Of a stretch of DNA of 25,863 bases, positions 16,491-23,060 are shown in pieces. Made by a program: the position numbers and the translations under genes. The DNA comes from Opitutia bacterium (lineage in GTDB: Bacteria > Verrucomicrobiota > Verrucomicrobiia > Opitutales > UBA953). The DNA lies in the NCBI GenBank assembly GCA_947463395.1, contig CANHRV010000005.1:1-25863 (forward strand), in the 5' to 3' direction. The notes beneath the pieces are model-generated. The model saw only the letters and a program-made list of their open reading frames with translations. It had not been told where the DNA came from and did no database searches. The number at the start of each line of letters is the position of its first letter. Within the stretch, counting starts at the first letter, position 1.

Positions 16491-17099
16491 ATGATAACCT
16501 TTGATGTTGCAGCGAATCCTGGGGCTTTGGCTTACAAGCTTTTAGCTGGTTTAGTTGTACCTCGGCCAATTGCCTTGGTCACTACGATCGACGCCCAAGG
16601 ACGAACCAATGCAGCCCCTTTTTCTTTTTTTAATGTGATGGGCACTGAGCCGCCTCTCGCCGTCTTAGCTCCTAGTGATCGCGATGATGGTACGCCTAAA
16701 GATACCGCGGCGAATTTATTACAGAACGGCGAGTGTGTGATTCACCTCTGCGATGAGCCGTTGCTATTACGGATGGTGGAGTGTGCCCGCTCTTTGCCAC
16801 CTGGAGAAAGCGAGATCGAGCGTGGACGGTTTAAAACCACTTCCGCTCAGCGAGTTCGTCCACCTCTACTTACGGAATGCCCAGTGGCTCTCGAGTGTCG
16901 CGTTTTGGACATTAAGCGCTACGGAGAAAATCGTCTCGTGGTGGTTGAAATTCTGCTCGCTCATGTGCGGGAAGGTATTGCCGATCCGCTGACGTGGAAA
17001 GTGGATTACACGCATTACGAACCGATTGGCCGGCTGAATAGTCCCGATGGCTATGTGCAAACGAGCCAGCGGTTAAAATGTGATTTCCCTCGAGATTAG
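16491..17099 (+). CDS. Flavin reductase-like / FMN-binding split-barrel protein
   Basis: A 202-residue protein of the flavin reductase-like FMN-binding split-barrel family (flavoredoxin type). Visible hallmarks are the opening YKLLAGLVVPRPIALVTTI, the NAAPFSFFNVMGTEPP block at about 40-55 that contacts FMN in relatives, and KDTAANLLQNGECVIHLC. Relatives reduce flavin or use bound FMN in redox reactions; the partner here is unknown. It starts one base after the lspA stop, so it is the last gene of the ileS-dksA-like-lspA cluster. Its stop overlaps the end of the convergent RluA-like gene by 4 bases, with no visible terminator in between. Confidence 0.9.
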   Translation: MITFDVAANPGALAYKLLAGLVVPRPIALVTTIDAQGRTNAAPFSFFNVMGTEPPLAVLAPSDRDDGTPKDTAANLLQNGECVIHLCDEPLLLRMVECARSLPPGESEIERGRFKTTSAQRVRPPLLTECPVALECRVLDIKRYGENRLVVVEILLAHVREGIADPLTWKVDYTHYEPIGRLNSPDGYVQTSQRLKCDFPRD

Positions 17100-17896
17100 G
17101 GAAGTTTACGCAGACGTTTTTGTACGGTGGCAAAATCATCGCTCAGTGGTGCGATGAGTTCGATGGGTTTTCCTGCTACTTGTCCGCAAACTTTGTTTAG
17201 ATGCAAAAGCAAACAGCGGTGCAAGGGGTGGTCCTCTCCTTTGTTTAGGCGACCGCGATGGGTTGTGTCAGTTAAAGTGACTCTTCCCGTTCGACCGTAG
17301 TTTAATTCGCCAGCGATACAGATACCGCACTCTTGTGCATGTAGACGGATTTGATCTCGACGCGGATAGCGTGTGGTAGCCGTCCATTCTCGCCAGCGAC
17401 CCCAAGCTTCGCCCTCCTTGAAGGTTGTCGCCGCCTGTTTACCTCTTTGATGGGAGACAAAGGCACGCCCGCGTGTATCGTCCATTCCGATAGGCAAATC
17501 GCAAACTCCTCCCGAGGCTGGGGCGTTCTCGGTGCGAGCGATTAAAGTATAAGTGAATTCAAGTTGAAAAGAGCCGAGGGCTTCACGCCAGGCTGCCAAA
17601 CAGCTTGTGCGGTCGGCGATAATAGCCACTCCTGAAACTTCAGGTTCTGGAGCAAAGGCAACGGCGGGTTCTTTGATGCCGAGCCGAACAATTTCTGGTT
17701 TACCTGCCTCCAGTTGTTGTCGAATCACTCCGATGACGTGGTGGACATTCTTTTGCCAAGGGTGATCGTCGAAAGCGATGTTTGGTGGTTTAGAGAGAGC
17801 GACCCAGCCTTCGCCGTGTCCGATTAAATCGAGACGCAATGCCTCCTCTGTTAATGTTCCCGCAGGAAACCCAATCGAGCGAGGTAGAGGTGGCAT
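17096..17896 (-). CDS. RluA-family pseudouridine synthase-like protein, catalytic aspartate not conserved
   Basis: A 266-residue protein with the fold pattern of RluA-type RNA pseudouridine synthases: an opening WVALSKPPNIAFDD (normally 'vvnKPpGl.vh'), and later TRYPRRDQIRLHAQECG followed by CIAGELNYG, equivalent to the family's T-G-R-x-H-Q-I-R-x-H and PIxGDxxYG. The catalytic segment, normally H-R-L-D-x-x-T-S-G, reads FAPEPEVSG at 81-89, so the essential Asp is Glu (E84) and H-R-L is lost. It therefore probably does not make pseudouridine by the standard mechanism; it may bind RNA or be a decaying paralogue, yet the frame is intact. The start at 17896 lies only 6 bases behind the T-run of the rpsT terminator, so how it is transcribed is unclear. 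No Shine-Dalgarno is visible. Confidence 0.83.
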   Translation of the reverse strand: MPPLPRSIGFPAGTLTEEALRLDLIGHGEGWVALSKPPNIAFDDHPWQKNVHHVIGVIRQQLEAGKPEIVRLGIKEPAVAFAPEPEVSGVAIIADRTSCLAAWREALGSFQLEFTYTLIARTENAPASGGVCDLPIGMDDTRGRAFVSHQRGKQAATTFKEGEAWGRWREWTATTRYPRRDQIRLHAQECGICIAGELNYGRTGRVTLTDTTHRGRLNKGEDHPLHRCLLLHLNKVCGQVAGKPIELIAPLSDDFATVQKRLRKLP

Positions 17897-17901
17897 GGAA
17901 A

Positions 17902-17938
17902 TAAAAAACCCCGACGTTCCAAGTGGAGCGGCGGGGTT
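17902..17938 (-). terminator. Rho-independent terminator of rpsT
   Basis: On the minus strand a 14-pair stem (17925-17938 with 17907-17920) contains one A-G mismatch and one wobble around a 4-base loop; AACCCCG/CGGGGTT forms its base. Six T follow (17903-17908). It lies 20 bases after the rpsT stop. Confidence 0.92.
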
Positions 17939-17958
17939 AAAAGTTAATTAAGAAAGCA

Positions 17959-18204
17959 TTACTTCTTGGCGGCCGCGAGTTTCTTCGCGAGGCGAGCCTT
18001 GATGCGATTCGCCTTGTTGCGGTGAATCACGCCCGATTTAGCAGCCTTATCGGCGGCGGAAGCGACTTGAGAAGCGGTCGCAGCCGTCGTGGAGGAAGAG
18101 AAACCTTTGACTAAGGTTTTGAGACGGGTGCGAACGATTTTGTTGCGAGCAGCACGAGCAGCAGTCTGACGCATGCTCTTTTGATTAGCTTTAATGTTAG
18201 CCAT
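17959..18204 (-). CDS. rpsT: 30S ribosomal protein bS20
   Basis: The 81 residues include the canonical opening MANIKANQKSMRQ, a basic helical body (RAARNKIVRTRLKTL) and the conserved VIHRNKANRIKARLAKKL near the C-terminus. bS20 binds the 5' domain of 16S rRNA during early 30S assembly. It is a single-gene unit: strong terminator directly downstream, tRNA-Tyr about 95 bases upstream in the same orientation. The start codon is preceded by 'acaact', G-free and without Shine-Dalgarno. Confidence 0.97.
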   Translation of the reverse strand: MANIKANQKSMRQTAARAARNKIVRTRLKTLVKGFSSSTTAATASQVASAADKAAKSGVIHRNKANRIKARLAKKLAAAKK

Positions 18205-18297
18205 AGTTGTCTTGTAGGGAAGCCGTGAGCGACCCTCGGAGTCAACGCGGATTTAACAAATCTGCCTAAACTTGCCCTTGGAGGCCTCATTTCCTGC

Positions 18298-18384
18298 TGG
18301 TGGAAGGGGTGGGATTCGAACCCACGAACAGCGAAGCTGAAAGGATTTACAGTCCCCGCCCTTTAGCCACTTGGATACCCTTCC
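18298..18384 (-). tRNA. tRNA-Tyr (anticodon GTA), 3' CCA encoded
   Basis: On the minus strand the acceptor arms GGAAGGG (18378-18384) and CCCTTCC (18302-18308) pair fully, followed by discriminator A and an encoded CCA (18298-18300). The anticodon loop CTGTAAA gives GTA (18348-18350). There is a long class II variable arm (CAGCTTCGCTG region) and a standard T arm GTGGG-TTCGAAT-CCCAC. The anticodon stem has two G-U pairs at its outer end. Confidence 0.96.
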
Positions 18385-18527
18385 GGCCAGTAGGAAGGGC
18401 TTATTTGGCAGTCTGTACTGACATTGACAAGCGCTTTCCCATTTAAGGCGTCAGGAATTGCGATTCCTTCCTCTGGTATTTTCAAAAGGCCTTCACATGA
18501 CGGCCGATTTGGGCCATATCTAAGGCC

Positions 18528-18914
18528 ATGAACCCTTCGCCAGCCATTATTCTTTATGATGGTGAATGTGGCTTTTGTCGTCGAATGGCCTATTGGGTCG
18601 CCGAGCGCAATCAACAGGGTCGGCTCCTTTTGGCTACATTACAAGGGGAAGCGGCAGTTGTTTTGGGAGAAAAAAGAAATACTGAACAACAGTCCGTTGT
18701 CGTTTGGGAGGGTTCGCGACGAAAGGAGGGTGCGGCAGCCGTTTGGGTGATCTTACAGAGAATAGACGGCCCTTGGTCTTGGATGGCCTACTTAGGTCGT
18801 ATCCTTCCTGAGTGTTGGGCGAATTTTGGTTATCGATGGATTGCTCAACGTCGGCATCGCTGGCAGAGGGACTCCGAGCGTAAGCACTTGAGCCTTTTTC
18901 ATTTGGCTGAATAA
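18528..18914 (+). CDS. DCC-family thiol-disulfide protein (DUF393)
   Basis: A 128-residue protein with the diagnostic N-terminal motif YDGECGFC (Y10-C17, cysteines C14 and C17), which defines the DCC or DUF393 family of putative thiol-disulfide oxidoreductases with a thioredoxin-like fold. The middle part VVVWEGSRRKEGAAAVW fits the family's strand-plus-helix pattern in which a conserved 'G..A' segment precedes the helix. The C-terminus is basic and Trp/Arg-rich. The ATG follows an AAGG a few bases upstream, one of the few weak ribosome-binding candidates in this window. It begins a co-directional cluster with a lipoprotein gene 13 bases further on and two permease genes; the functional link is only inferred. 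Confidence 0.85.
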   Translation: MNPSPAIILYDGECGFCRRMAYWVAERNQQGRLLLATLQGEAAVVLGEKRNTEQQSVVVWEGSRRKEGAAAVWVILQRIDGPWSWMAYLGRILPECWANFGYRWIAQRRHRWQRDSERKHLSLFHLAE

Positions 18915-18927
18915 ATCACTCATCACA

Positions 18928-19212
18928 ATGTCGCTCTCGATTTCTCATAAAATTGTTTTCTTCACTCTGATTTTAACGGGTTGTGGTTCTTTTCAGAAAA
19001 AAGCAGAGAGTGATGCTGAGAAAGCGATGCATGCGGAGAGTGCCGTTCGTCAAAGTCGACTTCGAGAAACGGGGACATTGAATGATAAAGAATATGAGAC
19101 AGTCTCGGATCGTATGGGCTGGGCGCGATCCGATGCTCGCGGGTTGCCTCCGCCTCCTACGACAGAAGAGCTCGAGCGAAAGGTAAAAGCAGCCGAAAAC
19201 GGTAAACCTTAG
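18928..19212 (+). CDS. Small lipoprotein, function unknown
   Basis: A 94-residue protein with a lipoprotein signal: short basic N-region, hydrophobic core IVFFTLILT and lipobox LTGC with the modified cysteine at C19. The mature portion is about 75 residues, highly charged and probably helical (SDAEKAMHAESAVRQSRL), with a proline run PPPPTTEELERK near the end. I do not recognise a family. It lies 13 bases after the DCC-family gene and 16 before an oligopeptide-type permease, so it may be a partner of that transporter, but it is far too short for a substrate-binding protein. LspA encoded in this window would be the matching processing enzyme. Confidence 0.8.
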   Translation: MSLSISHKIVFFTLILTGCGSFQKKAESDAEKAMHAESAVRQSRLRETGTLNDKEYETVSDRMGWARSDARGLPPPPTTEELERKVKAAENGKP

Positions 19213-19228
19213 ACCTTTGGTTTCGTCT

Positions 19229-20152
19229 ATGTTTTTCTACGTGCTCAGGCGCTTGGCGGAAATGATTCCCATCTTGTTGGTGGTGGTGATTGCGACCTTT
19301 TTCTTGGCGCATGCCGTGCCTGGAGGACCGTTTGATCGTGATCGTCCAGTGCCTGCGGAAGTGAAGCATCGTTTGGAGGCTTACTACGGTTTGGATCAGC
19401 CACTGACAGTGCAACTAATTCGTTATATCAAAAATTTAGCCCAGGGTGACTTAGGGCCATCGATGAAGTATCCAGGTTGGAGTGTGAATGAGATTATTGG
19501 GAATCGAATACCTGTTTCAGCGAGCTTAGGTAGTGTGGCATTGCTTCTCGCTATTTTTATCGGTGTTCCCGTGGGAGTTATAGCAGCCTCACGTCCTTAT
19601 ACTTGGCTAGATCGTGTCCCCACGGGTTTTAGCTTACTGGGAATTTGTATTCCCGCCTTCGTTCTTGGGCCAATTCTCTCTCTGATTTTTTCCCTTTGGT
19701 TAGGTTGGTTCCCGCCCTGTGGTTGGGGTTCGTCAGTTCACTTCGTTTTACCCGCTTTCACTTTAGGTTTAATCACCGCCGCACCGTTAGCTCGATTAAC
19801 TCGTGGTGAATTGATGGAGGTGTATAACCTTGATTATATTCGGACCGCTAAAGCCAAGGGGGTGAGTGCAACACGAATTCGTTTTGTCCATGCTCTACGT
19901 AATGGTATTTTGCCTGTCGTTACTTTTTTGGGGCCCGCTGCGGCTAATTTAGTTTCGGGAACCTTTGTCGTAGAATCCCTTTTCGACGTCCCTGGTCTTG
20001 GTCGATTGTTTGTTACTTCGATTATTAATCGCGATGTGCCTTTGATTTTGGGTACCACTTTAATTTATGCGGTGGCTTTACTCGTGCTGAATTTAATTAC
20101 TGATCTTTTTAAGGCTACTTTGGATCCGCGCCTTGTGCGCCAACGTCAATGA
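19229..20152 (+). CDS. Oligopeptide/dipeptide-type ABC transporter permease (OppB/DppB-like)
   Basis: An inner-membrane permease of 307 residues with about six helices. The first helix after YVLRRLAEMIPILLVVV is typical of OppB/DppB, and the cytoplasmic loop carrying the EAA-type motif reads DYIRTAKAKGVSATRIRF. The C-terminal FVVESLFDVPGLGRLFVTSI block is a family hallmark. Start: I use ATG 19229, giving MFFYVLRRL; an upstream TTG at 19217 would add only four residues and is less likely. It overlaps the next permease gene by 4 bases (ATGA). No binding protein and no OppD/F-type ATPase are encoded in the window, so substrate class is uncertain. Confidence 0.93.
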   Translation: MFFYVLRRLAEMIPILLVVVIATFFLAHAVPGGPFDRDRPVPAEVKHRLEAYYGLDQPLTVQLIRYIKNLAQGDLGPSMKYPGWSVNEIIGNRIPVSASLGSVALLLAIFIGVPVGVIAASRPYTWLDRVPTGFSLLGICIPAFVLGPILSLIFSLWLGWFPPCGWGSSVHFVLPAFTLGLITAAPLARLTRGELMEVYNLDYIRTAKAKGVSATRIRFVHALRNGILPVVTFLGPAAANLVSGTFVVESLFDVPGLGRLFVTSIINRDVPLILGTTLIYAVALLVLNLITDLFKATLDPRLVRQRQ

Positions 20153-21012
20153 ATTCAACCACGCAAACTTTGTCTTACCACGATAGCGCTTGGCAGCGCT
20201 TTACTCGTCATCGCACGCCTGTTATTGCGGCGGCATTTGTTTTCGTTCTAGCACTCGTCTGCTTCTTGTCTCCTTGGCTAGCACCTCATGATTACAAAAC
20301 GCAAAACCTCGCGCTGGGTCCTGTTGGTCCCAGTGCAGAGCATTGGTTTGGTACCGATTTATTAGGTCGAGATTTGTTGTCTCGTTTATTGCAGGGCGGA
20401 ATGATTTCTCTCTCCGTTGGTTTAATTGCCGCCGCTGTCGCTCTTCTCTTGGGTGTATTTTATGGAATCTTGGCAGCAGAAATTGGCGGTCGTTTTGAAG
20501 ATTTCTGTATGCGAGTAGTGGATATCATTAGCACGTTGCCACTCACTTTGATTATTGTCCTTTGTACGGTGCTCTTTGGCCAAAATATTTGGATTATTTT
20601 TATCGCGGTGGGTGGAGTAAGCTGGCTGACCATGGCGCGAATTATTTGTACAAAAACTCGAGCTTTGAAGAATCGACAATTTGTTGATGCGGCAGTCGCC
20701 CTCGGTCAATCGCGAGGAGGTATTATTTTGCGTCACTACTTACCCAACTTAGCAGGCACGATTGCGGTGTATGCCACTTTGACAGTGCCACACGTGATGT
20801 TGCTCGAAGCCTTTGTCAGTTTTTTGGGTTTGGGGGTGAAGGCGCCGATGACCTCTTGGGGTTTAATGATTAAAGAAGGAGCGGATGTGATGGAGCAATG
20901 TCCCTGGTTACTGCTCATCCCTTCCAGCTTCTTTGCTCTCACTCTTTTGGCCTTGAGTTATTTGGGTGATGGTTTGCGTGACGCCTTTGATCCTCGATCG
21001 CCTCATCAATAA
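20149..21012 (+). CDS. Oligopeptide/dipeptide-type ABC transporter permease (OppC/DppC-like)
   Basis: The 287-residue partner of the preceding permease. The N-terminal region shows WQRFTRHRTPVIAAAFVF followed by the first helix and APHDYKTQN; HWFGTDLLGRDLLSRLLQG is the OppC hallmark 'hwlGTDxlGRDvlsR', and the EAA-type loop is QFVDAAVALGQSRGGIILRHYLPNL. The C-terminus ends with LGDGLRDAFDPR, typical of the family. It begins inside the end of the OppB-like gene (ATGA overlap), so translation is probably coupled. An FmdB-like small gene follows after 2 bases. Confidence 0.94.
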   Translation: MNSTTQTLSYHDSAWQRFTRHRTPVIAAAFVFVLALVCFLSPWLAPHDYKTQNLALGPVGPSAEHWFGTDLLGRDLLSRLLQGGMISLSVGLIAAAVALLLGVFYGILAAEIGGRFEDFCMRVVDIISTLPLTLIIVLCTVLFGQNIWIIFIAVGGVSWLTMARIICTKTRALKNRQFVDAAVALGQSRGGIILRHYLPNLAGTIAVYATLTVPHVMLLEAFVSFLGLGVKAPMTSWGLMIKEGADVMEQCPWLLLIPSSFFALTLLALSYLGDGLRDAFDPRSPHQ

Positions 21013-21014
21013 AA

Positions 21015-21278
21015 ATGCCTTTAAGACGATACATAGTGATTAAGAGTGATGGCACAGAGGGGCAGGAGTTCGAGGTCGATCTCCCGTTGGATGCTCCCGA
21101 TTTCGTCGCTCATCCTGTGACTAAGGAAAAATGTCGACGGGTATTGAATGCCCCCACGTTAACTACGCGATATGGTGAAGGCGCGATGAAGCAGGCCGTC
21201 TCAGAAAAAAACTTGAAACGGGTTGGTTTCAAAAAGTTAGAAAAAAACGGCGAAGGCGGTTGGACTGAGATAACCTAA
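21015..21278 (+). CDS. FmdB-like small protein lacking the zinc-ribbon cysteines
   Basis: An 87-residue protein resembling the FmdB / zinc-ribbon family in its second half: DLPLDAPDFVAHPVTKEK, then CRRVLNAPTLTTRYGEG, and SEKNLKRVGFKKLEKNGEGG. Canonical members start MPxYEYxCxxCG; here the opening is MPLRRYIVIKSDG and only one cysteine (C40) remains, so no zinc ribbon can form. Cysteine-less variants with this second half seem familiar from Verrucomicrobiota and Planctomycetota, but I am recalling rather than checking this. It starts 2 bases after the OppC-like stop, at the end of the cluster. Function unknown. Confidence 0.72.
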   Translation: MPLRRYIVIKSDGTEGQEFEVDLPLDAPDFVAHPVTKEKCRRVLNAPTLTTRYGEGAMKQAVSEKNLKRVGFKKLEKNGEGGWTEIT

Positions 21279-21294
21279 GCACTTTTTTATTTCA

Positions 21295-21325
21295 CCAAAC
21301 GAAACGCCCCGCGAGTAGCGGGGCG
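21295..21325 (-). terminator. Intrinsic terminator of rpsP
   Basis: CGCCCCGC (21318-21325 read on minus) pairs with GCGGGGCG (21305-21312) around a 5-base loop, followed by a T-rich but interrupted tail (TTTCGTTTGG). It lies 36 bases after the rpsP stop. The stem is strong and the T-tract weak. An alternative pairing of GAAACGCC (21343-21350) with GGCGTTTC (21301-21308) also exists. Confidence 0.75.
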
Positions 21326-21361
21326 AGACGTCGTCAGGATGAGGCGTTTCCGCCGTATAAA

Positions 21362-21625
21362 TTAGGCTTTCGCAGATGCAGTCGCTTGGCGCGCGCGTTT
21401 TACGAGCGACTTAGCGGTGTCGGAAGGCTGGGCGCCGAGTTTGACCCAGTGGTCTACACGCTCGACGTCGATTACAAGCGGGGCAGCTTTACCACGTGCG
21501 CGTGGATTGTAGTGGCCGAGTACTTCGACGAAGCGACCATCACGACGGATATTTTGTTCGGCGACGACGAGACGATAGGTTGGCTCGTTTTTAGTACCGA
21601 AGCGTTGAAGGCGGATGCGTAACAT
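21362..21625 (-). CDS. rpsP: 30S ribosomal protein bS16
   Basis: The 87 residues open with MLRIRLQRFGTKNEPTYRLVVAEQ and include RRDGRFVEVLGHYNPR and the WVKLGAQPSDTAKSLVKR motif, all canonical bS16. It is a 30S assembly protein. In most bacteria rpsP leads the rpsP-rimM-trmD-rplS operon; here it lies downstream of trmD-rplS, separated by a terminator and 216 further bases, so it needs its own promoter. No Shine-Dalgarno: the leader before ATG is 'caaccaaact'. Confidence 0.97.
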   Translation of the reverse strand: MLRIRLQRFGTKNEPTYRLVVAEQNIRRDGRFVEVLGHYNPRARGKAAPLVIDVERVDHWVKLGAQPSDTAKSLVKRARQATASAKA

Positions 21626-21741
21626 AGTTTGGTTGAAATTTGAGAGTAGTCAGAGACTTGTCCCTGATAAACAGGGAAGGAGGAAAAACGCAGGCGGGGG
21701 GCGGGGAGTCAAGCCTGCTCGCTTGGGTTTTGGTAGATATT

Positions 21742-21760
21742 TTTAAGGGTACCACTTAAA
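21742..21760. promoter_or_regulatory. Imperfect palindrome in the rpsP upstream region
   Basis: TTTAAG at 21742-21747 mirrors CTTAAA at 21755-21760 around a GGTACC-containing centre. It lies 117 bases upstream of the rpsP start in the 264-base gap. It could be an operator or part of a leader structure. No regulator is identified. Confidence 0.3.
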
Positions 21761-21774
21761 CACATAGAATAAAC

Positions 21775-21789
21775 CACTGATAATCAGTG
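21775..21789. repeat. Short perfect inverted repeat upstream of rpsP
   Basis: CACTGA (21775-21780) is followed after TAA by TCAGTG (21784-21789), a perfect 6-base stem with a 3-base spacer. It may fold in an rpsP leader or serve as an operator. With another small stem TCCCTG/CAGGGA at 21661-21677 it makes this gap rich in dyads. I found no convincing -35/-10 pair nearby. Confidence 0.35.
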
Positions 21790-21840
21790 AGTTATTTTGT
21801 GAAAAGCTCATTTCTTTTTTCGAGTGTATTGATAGCCCAA

Positions 21841-21867
21841 TAAAAAGGCCTCGATGAACGAGGCCTT
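21841..21867 (-). terminator. Rho-independent terminator of trmD-rplS
   Basis: On the minus strand AAGGCCTCG (21859-21867) pairs perfectly with CGAGGCCTT (21845-21853) around a 5-base loop and runs into five T. It lies 22 bases after the rplS stop. Confidence 0.93.
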
Positions 21868-21889
21868 GAAAGAGGTTTCTAGCAAATGA

Positions 21890-22276
21890 CTATTTCGCTG
21901 CAGCCTCGGTGGCATCGAAACGACGCTCTTTGACCTTGGTAGCCGACTTACCTTGACGGTTGCGGAGGTAGAAGAGGCGAGCTTTCATGACCTGAGACTT
22001 ACGCTCGACTTCGATCTTTTCGATGTTGGGAGAGTGAACAGGGAAGGTGCGTTCAACGCCTTCGCCGAAGGATACACGACGAACGGTGAAGGTTTCTTGG
22101 ACATCGCCACCTTTGCGGGCAATAACGATACCAGAGAAGACTTGGGTACGTTCTTTGTCACCTTCGCGAACCTTGGTGGAAACGCGCACGCCGTCACCGA
22201 CCTTGAAGGCGTCAGAACCACGATTGGCTTTGAGTTGGGCTTGGGTGGCGAATTGGAGGAGAGGATGATTGCTCAT
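21890..22276 (-). CDS. rplS: 50S ribosomal protein bL19
   Basis: A 128-residue bL19, located at the subunit interface. Hallmarks: FKVGDGVRVSTKVREGDKER, then TQVFSGIVIARKGGDV, then ETFTVRRVSFGEGVERTFPV, and VMKARLFYLRNRQGK near the C-terminus. The C-terminal tail is slightly extended (KERRFDATEAAAK). It follows trmD by 8 bases, so the two form one transcript that ends at the adjacent terminator. The start ATG has no Shine-Dalgarno. Confidence 0.97.
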   Translation of the reverse strand: MSNHPLLQFATQAQLKANRGSDAFKVGDGVRVSTKVREGDKERTQVFSGIVIARKGGDVQETFTVRRVSFGEGVERTFPVHSPNIEKIEVERKSQVMKARLFYLRNRQGKSATKVKERRFDATEAAAK

Positions 22277-22284
22277 GGCTTATT

Positions 22285-22965
22285 TTATTGGTCTTTCAGT
22301 AGGTCTGGCCGGCGTTGCTTTGTTTTCTCGATTTGCTTTGCCCGTCGCCATTTTTCGATTTCGGCGTGATTACCTCCAAGGAGGACCGGGGGCACCTCGA
22401 GACCATCATAGACAGCGGGTCTGGTGTACTGCGGAAAGGCGAGCAACTTGCCGTTGTAACTATCTCCCGTCAAGGAGTTTTCCTCACCAAGTACCCCAGG
22501 AATCTGTCGACCGACACAATCCACGAGGACACAGGCGGGTAGGGTGCCGTTGGTTAAAACATAGTCTCCAATGGAGATTTCGCGGGTTACCTTGCGGTCC
22601 CGGAAGCGTTGATCGATGCCTTCGTAGTGCCCTGAAATGAGGATTAAATGGCTTTTTTGGGCTAATTCCTTGGCTAATTCATTGCTCAAGGGCTCACCAT
22701 CGGGACAGAGGTAAATAACCTCACAGCCAGGGGTGGAGAGGGCATCTACCGAGTCAAAAAGAGGCTGACAGGTCATGAGCATGCCTGGCCCCCCGCCATA
22801 GGGTACATCATCGACCTTGTGATGTTTATCTTTGGACCAAGAGCGAAGGTCGTGGGCCTGGAAGGCTATCAGGCCTTTATCGATGGCTCGTCCAATCACC
22901 GATTCGCGCAGAAAGCCATCGGCCATTGCGGGGAAGAGTGTGATGAGGTCGATATGCACCGCCAT
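22285..22965 (-). CDS. trmD: tRNA (guanine37-N1)-methyltransferase
   Basis: SPOUT-class methyltransferase making m1G37 in tRNAs, which prevents +1 frameshifting; uses S-adenosylmethionine in a trefoil knot. The 226 residues include HKVDDVPYGGGPGMLM near 49-64, ILISGHYEGIDQRFRD, the knot segment EISIGDYVLTNGTLPA (the usual GGE is NGT here) and FPQYTRPAVYDG. Length is at the short end of the family (about 225-250) but complete. It is co-transcribed with rplS downstream (8 bases). No rimM or KH-domain gene is found beside it. It diverges from the ABC ATPase gene across 95 bases that should contain both promoters. Confidence 0.97.
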   Translation of the reverse strand: MAVHIDLITLFPAMADGFLRESVIGRAIDKGLIAFQAHDLRSWSKDKHHKVDDVPYGGGPGMLMTCQPLFDSVDALSTPGCEVIYLCPDGEPLSNELAKELAQKSHLILISGHYEGIDQRFRDRKVTREISIGDYVLTNGTLPACVLVDCVGRQIPGVLGEENSLTGDSYNGKLLAFPQYTRPAVYDGLEVPPVLLGGNHAEIEKWRRAKQIEKTKQRRPDLLKDQ

Positions 22966-23060
22966 AGCCTATCCAATCTCGGAAATGTGACAAAGGGCAA
23001 GCCATCGATACAGGGAGTTTAAAATCTGAGTTTGCGACTCCGCCACAATAGAGGGAAGAA

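Noticed and set aside
18385..18527. Possible promoter for tRNA-Tyr (TTGTCA then AAATAA on the minus strand)
   Set aside because: The spacing and -10 match are too poor to call from sequence alone.
21297..21350. Possible attenuator or riboswitch behind rpsP (two alternative pairings GAAACGCC/GGCGTTTC and CGCCCCGC/GCGGGGCG)
   Set aside because: No co-directional gene lies downstream to be regulated; a plain terminator with a chance alternative pairing explains it.
21953..22369. Plus-strand frame over rplS and the end of trmD
   Set aside because: Runs antisense through two certain genes and has no recognisable family.
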